NCBI GenBank assembly: GCA_016183805.1
Contig: JACPDX010000013.1
Location: 62,001-126,000 of the forward strand
Length of the DNA: 64,000 nt
Direction: 5' to 3'
Source of the DNA: Bacteroidota bacterium
Lineage (GTDB): Bacteria > Bacteroidota > Bacteroidia > Flavobacteriales_E > Vicingaceae
In this document: positions 10,243 to 19,267 of the stretch, in pieces
Numbering within the stretch: position 1 is the stretch's first letter
Layout: each line of letters begins with the position of its first letter
Position numbers and translations under genes: made by a program
Notes under the pieces: model-generated
Seen by the model: only the letters and a program-made list of their open reading frames with translations
Database searches by the model: none
Told to the model about the DNA's origin: nothing

Positions 10243-11547
10243 CTACCTCAACACATTAATCCGTTCGGCATCAAGTTTAATAAAGATAAACAGCAGAATG
10301 GTAAACGACCACAACGAAGAACCTCCGTAGCTTATAAAAGGTAACGGAATACCAATAACAGGAGCTAAACCAATAGCCATTCCGATATTAATTAAAAAGT
10401 GGAAAAACAGGATGGAAGCCACTGCATAACCATAAATACGTGAAAAAATGGAGCGTTGCCGTTCGGCTAAAAAGATGATGCGAAGAAACAGTCCGACGTA
10501 CAAACAAATCAGCACAAACGAGCCTAAAAAACCCCATTCTTCGCCAATGGTGCAAAAAATAAAATCGGTGCTTTGTTCAGGCACAAAATCGAACTTGGTT
10601 TGAGTTCCTTCTAAAAATCCTTTACCTGCAAAACCTCCTGAACCAATAGCAATTAACGATTGGTTTACGTTATAACCTGCACCTTTTGGGTCGGATTCTA
10701 TTCCTAGCAGCACGTTGATTCGTTTAGACTGGTGTGGTTCCAGCACATTTTCGAAAATATAATCGACACTAAAAATTAAACCGGCAGAAAATATAAATCC
10801 GGCAACAACAATCATCCAAAATTTTTTGGTTCTTTGTGTAACATAGATAATTAAGGCTGCAATTAGTGCTAAAATAACAATCAATAATTGATCTCCGGTA
10901 AGGACTAAATTAGAGAAAAAGGTAAAGGTGTTGATTCGCATTAATAATGAAATAACAAATAAAAAGGCAGTGTATAAGGCTATTAATAAAACGTTGCCGG
11001 ACAAACCTTCGCGATACAAAACAAAAACAAACGAAGCATACACTAACGTTGAACCTGTATCGTTTTGAAGTAAAATTAAAATAGCAGGAGCCCCGATTAT
11101 TACGGATGCAATAAGTTTAGTTTTTAAATCCTGCATTTTAATGTTCATGGTGGAGAGGTATTTTGCCAGAGCCAATGCAGTGGCAAATTTTCCAAACTCA
11201 GAGGGTTGTAGAGCAAAACTTCCTATTTTAAACCACGATTTTGAGCCTTTAACCTCTGCTCCAAAAAGTAAAACTCCGATTAAGGTGAGTAATAAACCAA
11301 TAAAAATAGGGTAAGCAAAAGCAGTATAAAATTGTGCATCAATTAACAAGATAATTAATGCTATAACAAATGCTGCTGAAATCCATAACAATTGCATACC
11401 ATATCGTTGGGAAATATCAAAAATACTATGATGTTCCTCATTATAAACAGCAGCGTAAATACTTATCCAACCTATAAAAACAAGCACAACATAAAGAATA
11501 ACTGTGATGTTATCAATGTTGGCAAATATGTTTTTTTGGTTTCTCAT
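10243..11547 (-). CDS. rodA: Rod shape-determining protein RodA (SEDS family)
   Basis: SEDS motifs (GAEVKGSKSWFKIGSFALQPSEF, PEQSTDFIFCTIGEEWGFLG, GIPLPFISYGGSSL); in the mre operon. Confidence 0.95.
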   Translation of the reverse strand: MRNQKNIFANIDNITVILYVVLVFIGWISIYAAVYNEEHHSIFDISQRYGMQLLWISAAFVIALIILLIDAQFYTAFAYPIFIGLLLTLIGVLLFGAEVKGSKSWFKIGSFALQPSEFGKFATALALAKYLSTMNIKMQDLKTKLIASVIIGAPAILILLQNDTGSTLVYASFVFVLYREGLSGNVLLIALYTAFLFVISLLMRINTFTFFSNLVLTGDQLLIVILALIAALIIYVTQRTKKFWMIVVAGFIFSAGLIFSVDYIFENVLEPHQSKRINVLLGIESDPKGAGYNVNQSLIAIGSGGFAGKGFLEGTQTKFDFVPEQSTDFIFCTIGEEWGFLGSFVLICLYVGLFLRIIFLAERQRSIFSRIYGYAVASILFFHFLINIGMAIGLAPVIGIPLPFISYGGSSLWSFTILLFIFIKLDAERINVLR

Positions 11548-11555
11548 TTTTCTAG

Positions 11556-13397
11556 TTAATGGATACTGGTTTTATTTTTTTTCTGAACCACTTCCATTAG
11601 ATTTGCTTCTAAAATTCGTTTTTCTTTTTCTAAATCTTTTATACTTCCTTTTAAATATTTTTCCATGATTAAACTGGCAATTGGGGCTGCCCATGTACCA
11701 CCAAAACCTGCATTTTCGATATAAACGGCAATGGCAATTTTAGGATTATCTTTTGGGGCAAAGGCAATAAAAATAGAATGATCTTCGCCGTGAGGGTTTT
11801 GAGCTGTACCTGTTTTACCACAAACCTGTATGCTGTCAATTTTTGCTCTACGGGCAGTTCCTCCAGCTTCTTCAACCACTTTTAACATTCCCTCAACAAT
11901 GGGGGTAAAATATTTTGCTTCCACACCAACTTGGTGTTTTATTTTAAAAATAGATGGAATAGTATCTGTTTTTTCAATTCGTTTTAATAAGTGAGGAGTA
12001 TAAAAATAGCCTCTATTGGCTAAAATGGTTGATAAATTTGCCATCTGCAAAGGCACCACACCAATTTCGCCTTGTCCAATACTTAGCGAATAAATGGTAC
12101 TAAATGCCCAACGACCTTTGCCGTACCACTTATCGTAAAAATCAACATCAGGAATAAATCCTTTTTGTATTGACGGTAAATCTGTTTCTAAACGCACCCC
12201 TAAACCAAATTTTTTTACCTGTTTACTCCATTGTGCCAACCCTATTTCACTGTCTTTAAACAATGATGTTGACTTGTTTTGAAGTAATATTTTTCTGAAA
12301 ACACTAAAATAATAAGGGTTACACGACATTTTTATGGACGAAACAACATCTGTAGCTGTAGGATGATTGTGACACCCTACATTGCTTTTTATACAAGGAA
12401 ATCCGGTTTGTTCATTAATTACACCATCTTGCAATGCAATTAATGCCTGAACAGTTTTAAAGGTTGAACCCGGTGGATAAGATGCCATTAATGCTCTGTT
12501 AAACAAAGGCTTTAATTCATCATTACTTAATACCGGATAATTCTTTTTTACATCTCTACCAACTAACAAATTAGGATTGTACGCCGGAGCAGAAACTAAG
12601 GCTAAAATTTCACCTGTTTCTGGTTCAATGGCAACAATACTTCCCCGCTTGTTTTGCATTAATTTTTCACCGTATTCCTGAATTATGGCATCAATCGATA
12701 AATAAATGGTTTCCCCTGTAACAGCCATGGTATCTAGTTCGCCATCCATATAACTGCCTTTTTCACGGTTATGAACATCAACCAATACTCGTTTTACTCC
12801 TCGTTTTCCTCTCAGGAGCGATTCGTACGACAATTCTATTCCACTTTTACCAATGTAATCGCCTGATTTATAATAACTATCATTGTCGATTATTTTTTGA
12901 TTAACTTCACCAATATAACCTAAAACATGAGCAGCACTTTCTCTCGGGTATTTTCTGAGTGTACGGGTTTGGGCATAAAAACCCGGGTAAGCAAAAAGTT
13001 TTTCCTGAATTTTAGCGTATTCTTTTGAAGAAATTTCCTTTTCAAAAACGGAAGGTTTGTAACGGGAATAATCTCTTGCTTTATAAAATTTTGTTCTAAA
13101 ATCTTCCAGTTTAATTCCTAGCAATTGACAAAATTCAAGGGTGTCTATTTCTTTTACTAACCTTGGTACTACCATTAAATCGTAGGCTGCTTCATTATAT
13201 ACTAACAACACTCCGTTTCTGTCGTAAATTAACCCCCTTGCCGGATATTGTATGACCTCTCGCAGTACATTTTGATCGGAATCAATTTTATATTTATTAT
13301 TTATGATTTGAACATAAAATAAACGTAAAATAAAAATTAAACCAATAATGAGGAAGATGAATGCAATAACAACTTTTCTGTCGGAGAGATTATTCAT
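11556..13397 (-). CDS. mrdA: Penicillin-binding protein 2
   Basis: YPPGSTFKTVQALIAL (SxxK), KTGTAQNPHG; in the mre-rodA cluster. Confidence 0.95.
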   Translation of the reverse strand: MNNLSDRKVVIAFIFLIIGLIFILRLFYVQIINNKYKIDSDQNVLREVIQYPARGLIYDRNGVLLVYNEAAYDLMVVPRLVKEIDTLEFCQLLGIKLEDFRTKFYKARDYSRYKPSVFEKEISSKEYAKIQEKLFAYPGFYAQTRTLRKYPRESAAHVLGYIGEVNQKIIDNDSYYKSGDYIGKSGIELSYESLLRGKRGVKRVLVDVHNREKGSYMDGELDTMAVTGETIYLSIDAIIQEYGEKLMQNKRGSIVAIEPETGEILALVSAPAYNPNLLVGRDVKKNYPVLSNDELKPLFNRALMASYPPGSTFKTVQALIALQDGVINEQTGFPCIKSNVGCHNHPTATDVVSSIKMSCNPYYFSVFRKILLQNKSTSLFKDSEIGLAQWSKQVKKFGLGVRLETDLPSIQKGFIPDVDFYDKWYGKGRWAFSTIYSLSIGQGEIGVVPLQMANLSTILANRGYFYTPHLLKRIEKTDTIPSIFKIKHQVGVEAKYFTPIVEGMLKVVEEAGGTARRAKIDSIQVCGKTGTAQNPHGEDHSIFIAFAPKDNPKIAIAVYIENAGFGGTWAAPIASLIMEKYLKGSIKDLEKEKRILEANLMEVVQKKNKTSIH

Positions 13398-13912
13398 TTT
13401 CGGGTATTCGGATTATAGTTAAACAACTGAACTATAAAAATAAGAATTAATGTGAAAATACTACTCACAATAACTCTTCCGAAGGTAGAGAAAAATTGAG
13501 AAAAATTAAATGTTTCGGTGTAAAACAAAAAAAGATGATGAAGTACCACTAAAATTACAGCGTACGTCATAAACCATGATAATCCCATGTGTTGTAGGCT
13601 GGGTGTGGTTCCAAATTCATAGCCACCTCGTGGTTGAATTAATTTTAAAACATACTTTCGTGAAAATGCCATAAATACCGCCGCAGAAGTATGAAAACCC
13701 ATGGTGCTTGAAAATATATCAATAGTTAACCCAATTAAAAAGGCTAAAAATAATACCAAATTTTCGTTGGTTTCAAAAGGTAAAGCCAGTATAAATAAAA
13801 CGTATAAATAAGGGTTAATGTAGCCTCCTAACTCAATGTTATTAAGGATAACAACCTGTGTTAATACCAACAGTATAAAAACAAACAAATAGTTTAAAAC
13901 ATCTCTTATCAT
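13394..13912 (-). CDS. mreD: Rod shape-determining protein MreD
   Basis: Small multi-TM protein between mreC and mrdA. Confidence 0.85.
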   Translation of the reverse strand: MIRDVLNYLFVFILLVLTQVVILNNIELGGYINPYLYVLFILALPFETNENLVLFLAFLIGLTIDIFSSTMGFHTSAAVFMAFSRKYVLKLIQPRGGYEFGTTPSLQHMGLSWFMTYAVILVVLHHLFLFYTETFNFSQFFSTFGRVIVSSIFTLILIFIVQLFNYNPNTRK

Positions 13913-14748
13913 TCTTTTATTTCTTGTTGACTTTCCTGCTCTAATAATTCCCTTTCATTTTTCTGTAATGATCGAACCACATAAATATGTGACAGGTTTT
14001 TAAAATCGACAGCAAAGGTAATAGTGATGTTATAAAAATTATTTCCTTCTGGCAAATCAAATGCTGAAACTGTCCCTATTAATATGTTTTCAGGAAAAAT
14101 AGAAGAATATCCAGTAGTTACAACAGTATCGCCAACTACTAATTTTACATGGTTAGGAATATCTTTTAATTGAGCTTCCCTATAATTATTACCTTCCCAA
14201 ACTAACGAACCATAATAACCTGATTTTTTAATTTTTGCACTCAATTTATTCTTATCGTGCAAAACTGACATTACCGAGGAAAAATTTTTAGATACATTTT
14301 TAACTATTCCTACCACTCCATTTGCAGATATAACACCCATCTCCGCTTCAATTCCATTCAAATCACCTTTGTCGATAGTGATATAGTTTTGTCGTTTGTT
14401 GGTAGAGTTATTAACCACTTTTGCAGTACTATATATATATGTTTGATGGTAAGAAGTATCGTTTATTTGATAAGTTCTGCCGTAAACTTTTACAAATGAG
14501 GAAATGTTATTGGATTGTAATTTTGCATTTTGTTCTGCCAATTCTTTATTTACTTGCTTTAAATTAAAGTAATCTTTTATGTTGCGTGTAGTTGAATAAA
14601 AATTTCCAACAAAAAAATTAGAAGAATTAAAGAACTTAGAATTTTGGTAACTATTATTAGCAATTAACATCCAAAAAGCAAAAATCTCGAGTAACAGAAA
14701 TAAAAAAATAAATGAATTTTTGGTTAAAAATCGTACTAAATTCCTCAT
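13909..14748 (-). CDS. mreC: Rod shape-determining protein MreC
   Basis: N-terminal TM plus coiled coil; YITIDKGDLNGIEAEMGVISANGVVGIV; operon context. Confidence 0.93.
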   Translation of the reverse strand: MRNLVRFLTKNSFIFLFLLLEIFAFWMLIANNSYQNSKFFNSSNFFVGNFYSTTRNIKDYFNLKQVNKELAEQNAKLQSNNISSFVKVYGRTYQINDTSYHQTYIYSTAKVVNNSTNKRQNYITIDKGDLNGIEAEMGVISANGVVGIVKNVSKNFSSVMSVLHDKNKLSAKIKKSGYYGSLVWEGNNYREAQLKDIPNHVKLVVGDTVVTTGYSSIFPENILIGTVSAFDLPEGNNFYNITITFAVDFKNLSHIYVVRSLQKNERELLEQESQQEIKE

Positions 14749-14772
14749 TCTATCAAATTAACACCCGATTAA

Positions 14773-15795
14773 CTATTTCATCAAAAATGGTAACTTGCTA
14801 ATGTTTTTAAGAGCAATCCCTGTTCCTCTTGCCACAGCTCTAAGCGGATCTTCCGCAATATGAACCGGTAACTTGGTCTTCATTGAAATACGTTTATCTA
14901 ATCCTCTTAACATAGAACCACCACCGGCTAAATACAAACCTGTTTTATAAATATCCGCAGATAGTTCTGGCGGAGTCATTTCAAGTGCATTTAAAACAGC
15001 TTCTTCTATTTTAGCAATAGACTTATCCAAAGCGTGAGCAATTTCACTATACGAAACGATAATTTCTTTTGGTGTTCCGGTCATTAAATCTCTACCTTGA
15101 ACAGCATAATCTTCCGGTGGATTTTCTAATTCGGTAAGTGCTGAACCGCACTCAATTTTAATTTGTTCTGCCGAACGTTCACCAATTAATAAGTTGTGTT
15201 GACGACGCATATAATCTACAATGTCATTAGTGAAATCATCACCGGCGACACGAATAGATTTATCGCAAACAATTCCTCCAAGTGCAATAACCGCAATTTC
15301 TGAAGTCCCACCACCTATATCAATAATCATGTTTCCCATAGGCTCTAAAACATCAATTCCGATACCGATAGCTGCTGCCATAGGCTCGTGAATCAAGTAA
15401 ACTTCTTTGCCACCTGCATGTTCGGCAGAATCCTTAACCGCTCTTTTTTCTACTTCGGTAATACCCGATGGAATACAGATTACCATTTTTAACGATGGGG
15501 TAAACAATTGTTTTTTAGGGTTAATCATTTTTATCATTCCTCTAATCATGTGTTCAGCAGCGTCAAAATCTGCAATTACACCATCTTTTAACGGACGAAT
15601 GGTTTTTATGTCTTCGTGGGTTTTACCATGCATTTGCATGGCTTTTTTACCTACTGCAATAATTTTTCCTGTAATTCTGTCTTTTGCTACAATTGACGGT
15701 TCATCAACCACCACTTTATCATTATGGATAATAAGAGTGTTGGCCGTACCAAGGTCAATGGCTATTTCTTGTGTTAAGAAGCTAAATAATCCCAT
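14773..15795 (-). CDS. mreB: Rod shape-determining protein MreB
   Basis: IAIDLGTANTLI, IDIGGGTSEIAVIALGGIV actin-like motifs. Confidence 0.98.
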   Translation of the reverse strand: MGLFSFLTQEIAIDLGTANTLIIHNDKVVVDEPSIVAKDRITGKIIAVGKKAMQMHGKTHEDIKTIRPLKDGVIADFDAAEHMIRGMIKMINPKKQLFTPSLKMVICIPSGITEVEKRAVKDSAEHAGGKEVYLIHEPMAAAIGIGIDVLEPMGNMIIDIGGGTSEIAVIALGGIVCDKSIRVAGDDFTNDIVDYMRRQHNLLIGERSAEQIKIECGSALTELENPPEDYAVQGRDLMTGTPKEIIVSYSEIAHALDKSIAKIEEAVLNALEMTPPELSADIYKTGLYLAGGGSMLRGLDKRISMKTKLPVHIAEDPLRAVARGTGIALKNISKLPFLMK

Positions 15796-15906
15796 TCGTT
15801 TTCTATATTGTTTTTAGTTGAAGTGAGGTAAATTTATGATTAAAATATTCAATTTCTATTATTGTCATTTTTTTTGTTAAACACTTTATTGTTAGTTTAG
15901 TTTTTG

Positions 15907-15967
15907 GTTGGAAGCCCGAAGCCCGAAGTCCGAAGTACCTTATGCCTTCTGACTTCCGTCTTCCAAC
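15907..15967. repeat. Intergenic hairpin of the GAAGTC/CGGAAGAC family
   Basis: GTTGGAAGcccgaagcccgaagtccgaag ... cttctgacttccgtCTTCCAAC. Confidence 0.75.
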
Positions 15968-15972
15968 TTCTA

Positions 15973-17499
15973 TTAATGTCTAAAATGCCGAATTCCAGTT
16001 GTTACCATAGCCAAATCGTTTGCATCACAATAATCAATCGACTCTTGGTCTTTTATAGAGCCTCCTGGCTGAACCACTGCTGTAATTCCTTCGTTTTTTG
16101 CTAACTCCACACAATCAGGAAAAGGGAAAAATGCGTCGGATGCCATTACTGCCCCATGTAAATCAAAACCAAAAGATTTGGCTTTAACAATGGCTTGTCG
16201 TAATGCATCAACACGCGAGGTTTGACCCGTTCCACTTGCCAACAATTGTTCGTTTTTTGCAAAAACGATGGTGTTCGATTTAGTGTGTTTTACCAATTTG
16301 TTGGCAAATTCTAAATCAACAATTTCTTGAGCATTAGGTGATTTTTTGGTTACCGTTTTAAAATCGTTTTTATTTGCAGTTTTTAAATCCTTGTCTTGCT
16401 CTAAAACACCATTCAAGATAGTCCTGAATTGTTTATTAGGTAATTCAACAGGCTTTTGTTTTAACACAATCCTGTTCTTTTTTTGTAAAAACAAATCCAG
16501 TGCTTCTTGTTCATAATCCGGTGCAATAATCACTTCAAAAAATAAATTGTTTATTTCGTTAGCCGTTGCAACATCCAGTTTCTGATTACAAATTAAAACT
16601 CCACCAAAAGCAGAAACAGGGTCAGCAGCTAAAGCATCACTCCAAGCTTGAAGTAACGTATTTCGTGAAGCCAATCCACAAGCATTGTTGTGTTTTAAAA
16701 CAGCAAAAGTTGGTTTAGCAGATGAAAATTCTGCCATTAAATTTACAGCAGCATCAACATCTAATAAATTGTTGTACGATAATTCTTTACCATTTAATTT
16801 ATCAAACATGGCATCTAAATCGCCATAAAAAACACCTTTTTGATGAGGGTTTTCGCCGTAACGTAAAGTTTGTGATTGAAGAATGCTTTGTTTAAAGAAA
16901 TTTTCTTCATCGTTGTTAAACCAGTTAAAAATGGCAGTATCGTAATGTGATGAAACATTAAAAGCCAATTTTGCCAAGTGTTTACGGTCGGCTAAATCGG
17001 TAGCACCATTTTTTTGTTTCAACAAATCCAACACGTAATCGTATTGGTTTCTAGATGAAACAATAACCACATCTTTAAAGTTTTTTGCTGCGGCACGAAT
17101 CAATGAAATACCACCGATGTCGATTTTTTCAATAATATCTTGTTCTCCGGCTCCCGAAGCAACGGTGTCTTCAAACGGGTACAAATCAACAATAACCAAA
17201 TCAATTTCCGGAATTTCGTATTCTGCCAATTGAGCCAAATCGCTATCCAAACCTCTTCTGCTTAATATTCCACCAAAAACTTTTGGGTGCAACGTTTTAA
17301 CCCGACCACCTAAAATGGAAGGATAAGAGGTTAATGTTTCAACGGGAATTACTGGTACGTTTAGTTTTTCGATAAAATCTTGTGTTCCTCCGGTTGAAAA
17401 AATGGTTACCCCATTTCGGTGTAATTCATGTATAATTGGCTCTAAATTATCTTTGTGATAAACCGAAATTAAGGCACTTTTAATTTTTTTGCTGCTCAT
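15973..17499 (-). CDS. purH: Bifunctional AICAR formyltransferase/IMP cyclohydrolase
   Basis: ALISVYHKDNLEPIIHELHRNGVTIFSTGGTQDFIE; LRYGENPHQKG; C-terminal GGSIKDQESIDYCDANDLAMVTTGIRHFRH. Confidence 0.97.
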   Translation of the reverse strand: MSSKKIKSALISVYHKDNLEPIIHELHRNGVTIFSTGGTQDFIEKLNVPVIPVETLTSYPSILGGRVKTLHPKVFGGILSRRGLDSDLAQLAEYEIPEIDLVIVDLYPFEDTVASGAGEQDIIEKIDIGGISLIRAAAKNFKDVVIVSSRNQYDYVLDLLKQKNGATDLADRKHLAKLAFNVSSHYDTAIFNWFNNDEENFFKQSILQSQTLRYGENPHQKGVFYGDLDAMFDKLNGKELSYNNLLDVDAAVNLMAEFSSAKPTFAVLKHNNACGLASRNTLLQAWSDALAADPVSAFGGVLICNQKLDVATANEINNLFFEVIIAPDYEQEALDLFLQKKNRIVLKQKPVELPNKQFRTILNGVLEQDKDLKTANKNDFKTVTKKSPNAQEIVDLEFANKLVKHTKSNTIVFAKNEQLLASGTGQTSRVDALRQAIVKAKSFGFDLHGAVMASDAFFPFPDCVELAKNEGITAVVQPGGSIKDQESIDYCDANDLAMVTTGIRHFRH

Positions 17500-17703
17500 A
17501 CTTGGTTGGTAATTTGATGTCTAAAAATAAAGACACGAAATTAGTGATATTTAACCCCTTATTCAACTTGATTTTGTTGATTTTTTACGTTTGTTAATAA
17601 ATTTTTGCAGTTTTAAAAACGATGTAACAAAACCAGATTTTTTAACCACATGGATTAACTGTTTTCTGCTTAAAGAAAACAAGAAAATTTATTTCGCTGT
17701 CTT

Positions 17704-17800
17704 CGTCCCTGCGAAAGCAGGGAACCAGTTTTTGTATGGCAAATAATAAATGTTTTTTGTTTTGGTCTATCCCGATAGCTATCAGAACTGCCTACGCAGG
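17704..17800. repeat. Composite intergenic repeat (CCCTGCGAAAGCAGGG plus CCCGATAGCTATC / CCTACGCAGG elements)
   Basis: gtccctgcgaaagcagggaacc hairpin, then cccgatagctatcagaactgcctacgcagg. Confidence 0.6.
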
Positions 17801-17868
17801 AGAGAAACATGAGTTAAACATGGTTTATCCTATAAATTGGAGATAGAAATTTAATCCTACAAGGTGAG

Positions 17869-18396
17869 TTACCATTCCCATTTGTTATATAAAAAATTAT
17901 AACCATTCATTAATTCAGACAAACGACCCCAAGCCAACACTTTTTCCTCACTATTAAACACTTTTTCGTTTTTTCGAATATACCGCCTAAAAAACTTTAA
18001 TAGCCTGTAATATTCATATTTTTTTCGTGGAGATATTATTTTTGCAACTCCATTTTTTTTTGTTAAAAGAAATGTACGTGAATGTGTTCCATTTTGCCTA
18101 AAACTAAATAATCCGATATTATTTGAAGAATCAGAAATAATTTTTCTCAATGCAAAATCAAATGGTGTGTGTCTTATTTTTAAAACTGCACTATCATTTT
18201 CGTTTAAAAAAACATTCACTTTCTTTACTAATAAGCTATCCATATAAATGAGACCTCTTTCCACATTAGATTTATCTACTATATTTCTTATAGAATCAGA
18301 TATTTCCCAATAATCTACTCCATCTACTCTAATTTGTCCATTCATTTGGTATTTGAGAAATAAAAGAATCAATATTATCAATATCCTTCTCATCAT
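17869..18396 (-). CDS. Hypothetical secreted protein
   Basis: 175-aa ORF with N-terminal signal-like segment. Confidence 0.6.
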   Translation of the reverse strand: MMRRILIILILLFLKYQMNGQIRVDGVDYWEISDSIRNIVDKSNVERGLIYMDSLLVKKVNVFLNENDSAVLKIRHTPFDFALRKIISDSSNNIGLFSFRQNGTHSRTFLLTKKNGVAKIISPRKKYEYYRLLKFFRRYIRKNEKVFNSEEKVLAWGRLSELMNGYNFLYNKWEW

Positions 18397-18618
18397 TTTT
18401 TTCTATTTTGGTTATATCCTCTCCACTCGCCACGCTTCACCGAATAAGTTGTATTCATGTTGTTTTTAAAACATTTATTCTTCATTAATTTTAATTTGTT
18501 ATGCTAATGATTACCAAAGGTAAGGAAAATAACTATCGGAATACTTGGCAAATCCGAGCAAGTAATTAGAATGCTACATTTTACCTAGTTTTGTAAATAA
18601 ATTTTTACTTTTTTTCTG

Positions 18619-18924
18619 ATGATTATTTATAATGTAACTGTAAACATAGAAAACGATGTACATCAAGACTGGTTTGTATGGATGAAAACCGTTCATATTC
18701 CGCAAGTAATGGCGACTGGTTTTTTTTTAGAACATAAAATTTGTAAAGTGTTAAGCACTCAGGAAGACGAAACCGGACATACCTACGCCATTCTATACAC
18801 TTGTGCCAACATGGATGATTTAGATGAATACCGAGAAAAACACTCTCCTGCATTGCAAAAAGAACATTTAACCAGATACGAAGGGAAATTTGTTGCTTTC
18901 AGAACGCTTTTGGAGGTGGTGTAG
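18619..18924 (+). CDS. DUF4286 family protein
   Basis: MIIYNVTVNIENDVHQDWFVWMKTVHIPQVMATGFF. Confidence 0.8.
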   Translation: MIIYNVTVNIENDVHQDWFVWMKTVHIPQVMATGFFLEHKICKVLSTQEDETGHTYAILYTCANMDDLDEYREKHSPALQKEHLTRYEGKFVAFRTLLEVV

Positions 18925-18958
18925 TTGCCTATTTATTTTTGTCGGACTTCCCTTCTTT

Positions 18959-19119
18959 TAACCGCAGAGAACGCTGAGTTTTTCGCAGAGAACCGCAAAG
19001 TTTTTTTGCTTTCTTTTTTTGTTTCTTCTTTTCTCTGTGAATTCTTAAAATTCTTGGCGGTTATTTTTTAATTTTTTAACCGCAGAAAACACGGAGTTTT
19101 TACGCAGGGAACCGCAAAT
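18959..19119. repeat. ACCGCAGAGAACGC-type intergenic repeat, two direct copies
   Basis: taaccgcagagaacgctgagtttttcgcagagaaccgcaaa and taaccgcagaaaacacggagtttttacgcagggaaccgcaaa. Confidence 0.8.
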
Positions 19120-19132
19120 TCTTTTTACTTCC

Positions 19133-19162
19133 GACTTCGGTCTTCTGACTTCGGTCTTCCAG
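19133..19162. repeat. GAAGTC/CGGAAGAC family copy
   Basis: cgacttcggtcttctgacttcggtcttcca. Confidence 0.7.
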
Positions 19163-19267
19163 CCTTTTATTTAACCAAAACCTCATTTTTTCGTTGTTTT
19201 TAAAAAAAGTTTCTTTCGGACTATAATTTTTCTACTTTTAAGGTTTAAAAATCAATTCTTCGAAAAA

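Noticed and set aside
15407-15817. 136-aa ORF antisense to mreB, and other antisense ORFs in the track (for example 4662-4943, 33840-34112, 61418-61771)
   Set aside because: They lie fully opposite strongly supported genes, have atypical composition and no recognisable domains; taken as shadow ORFs.
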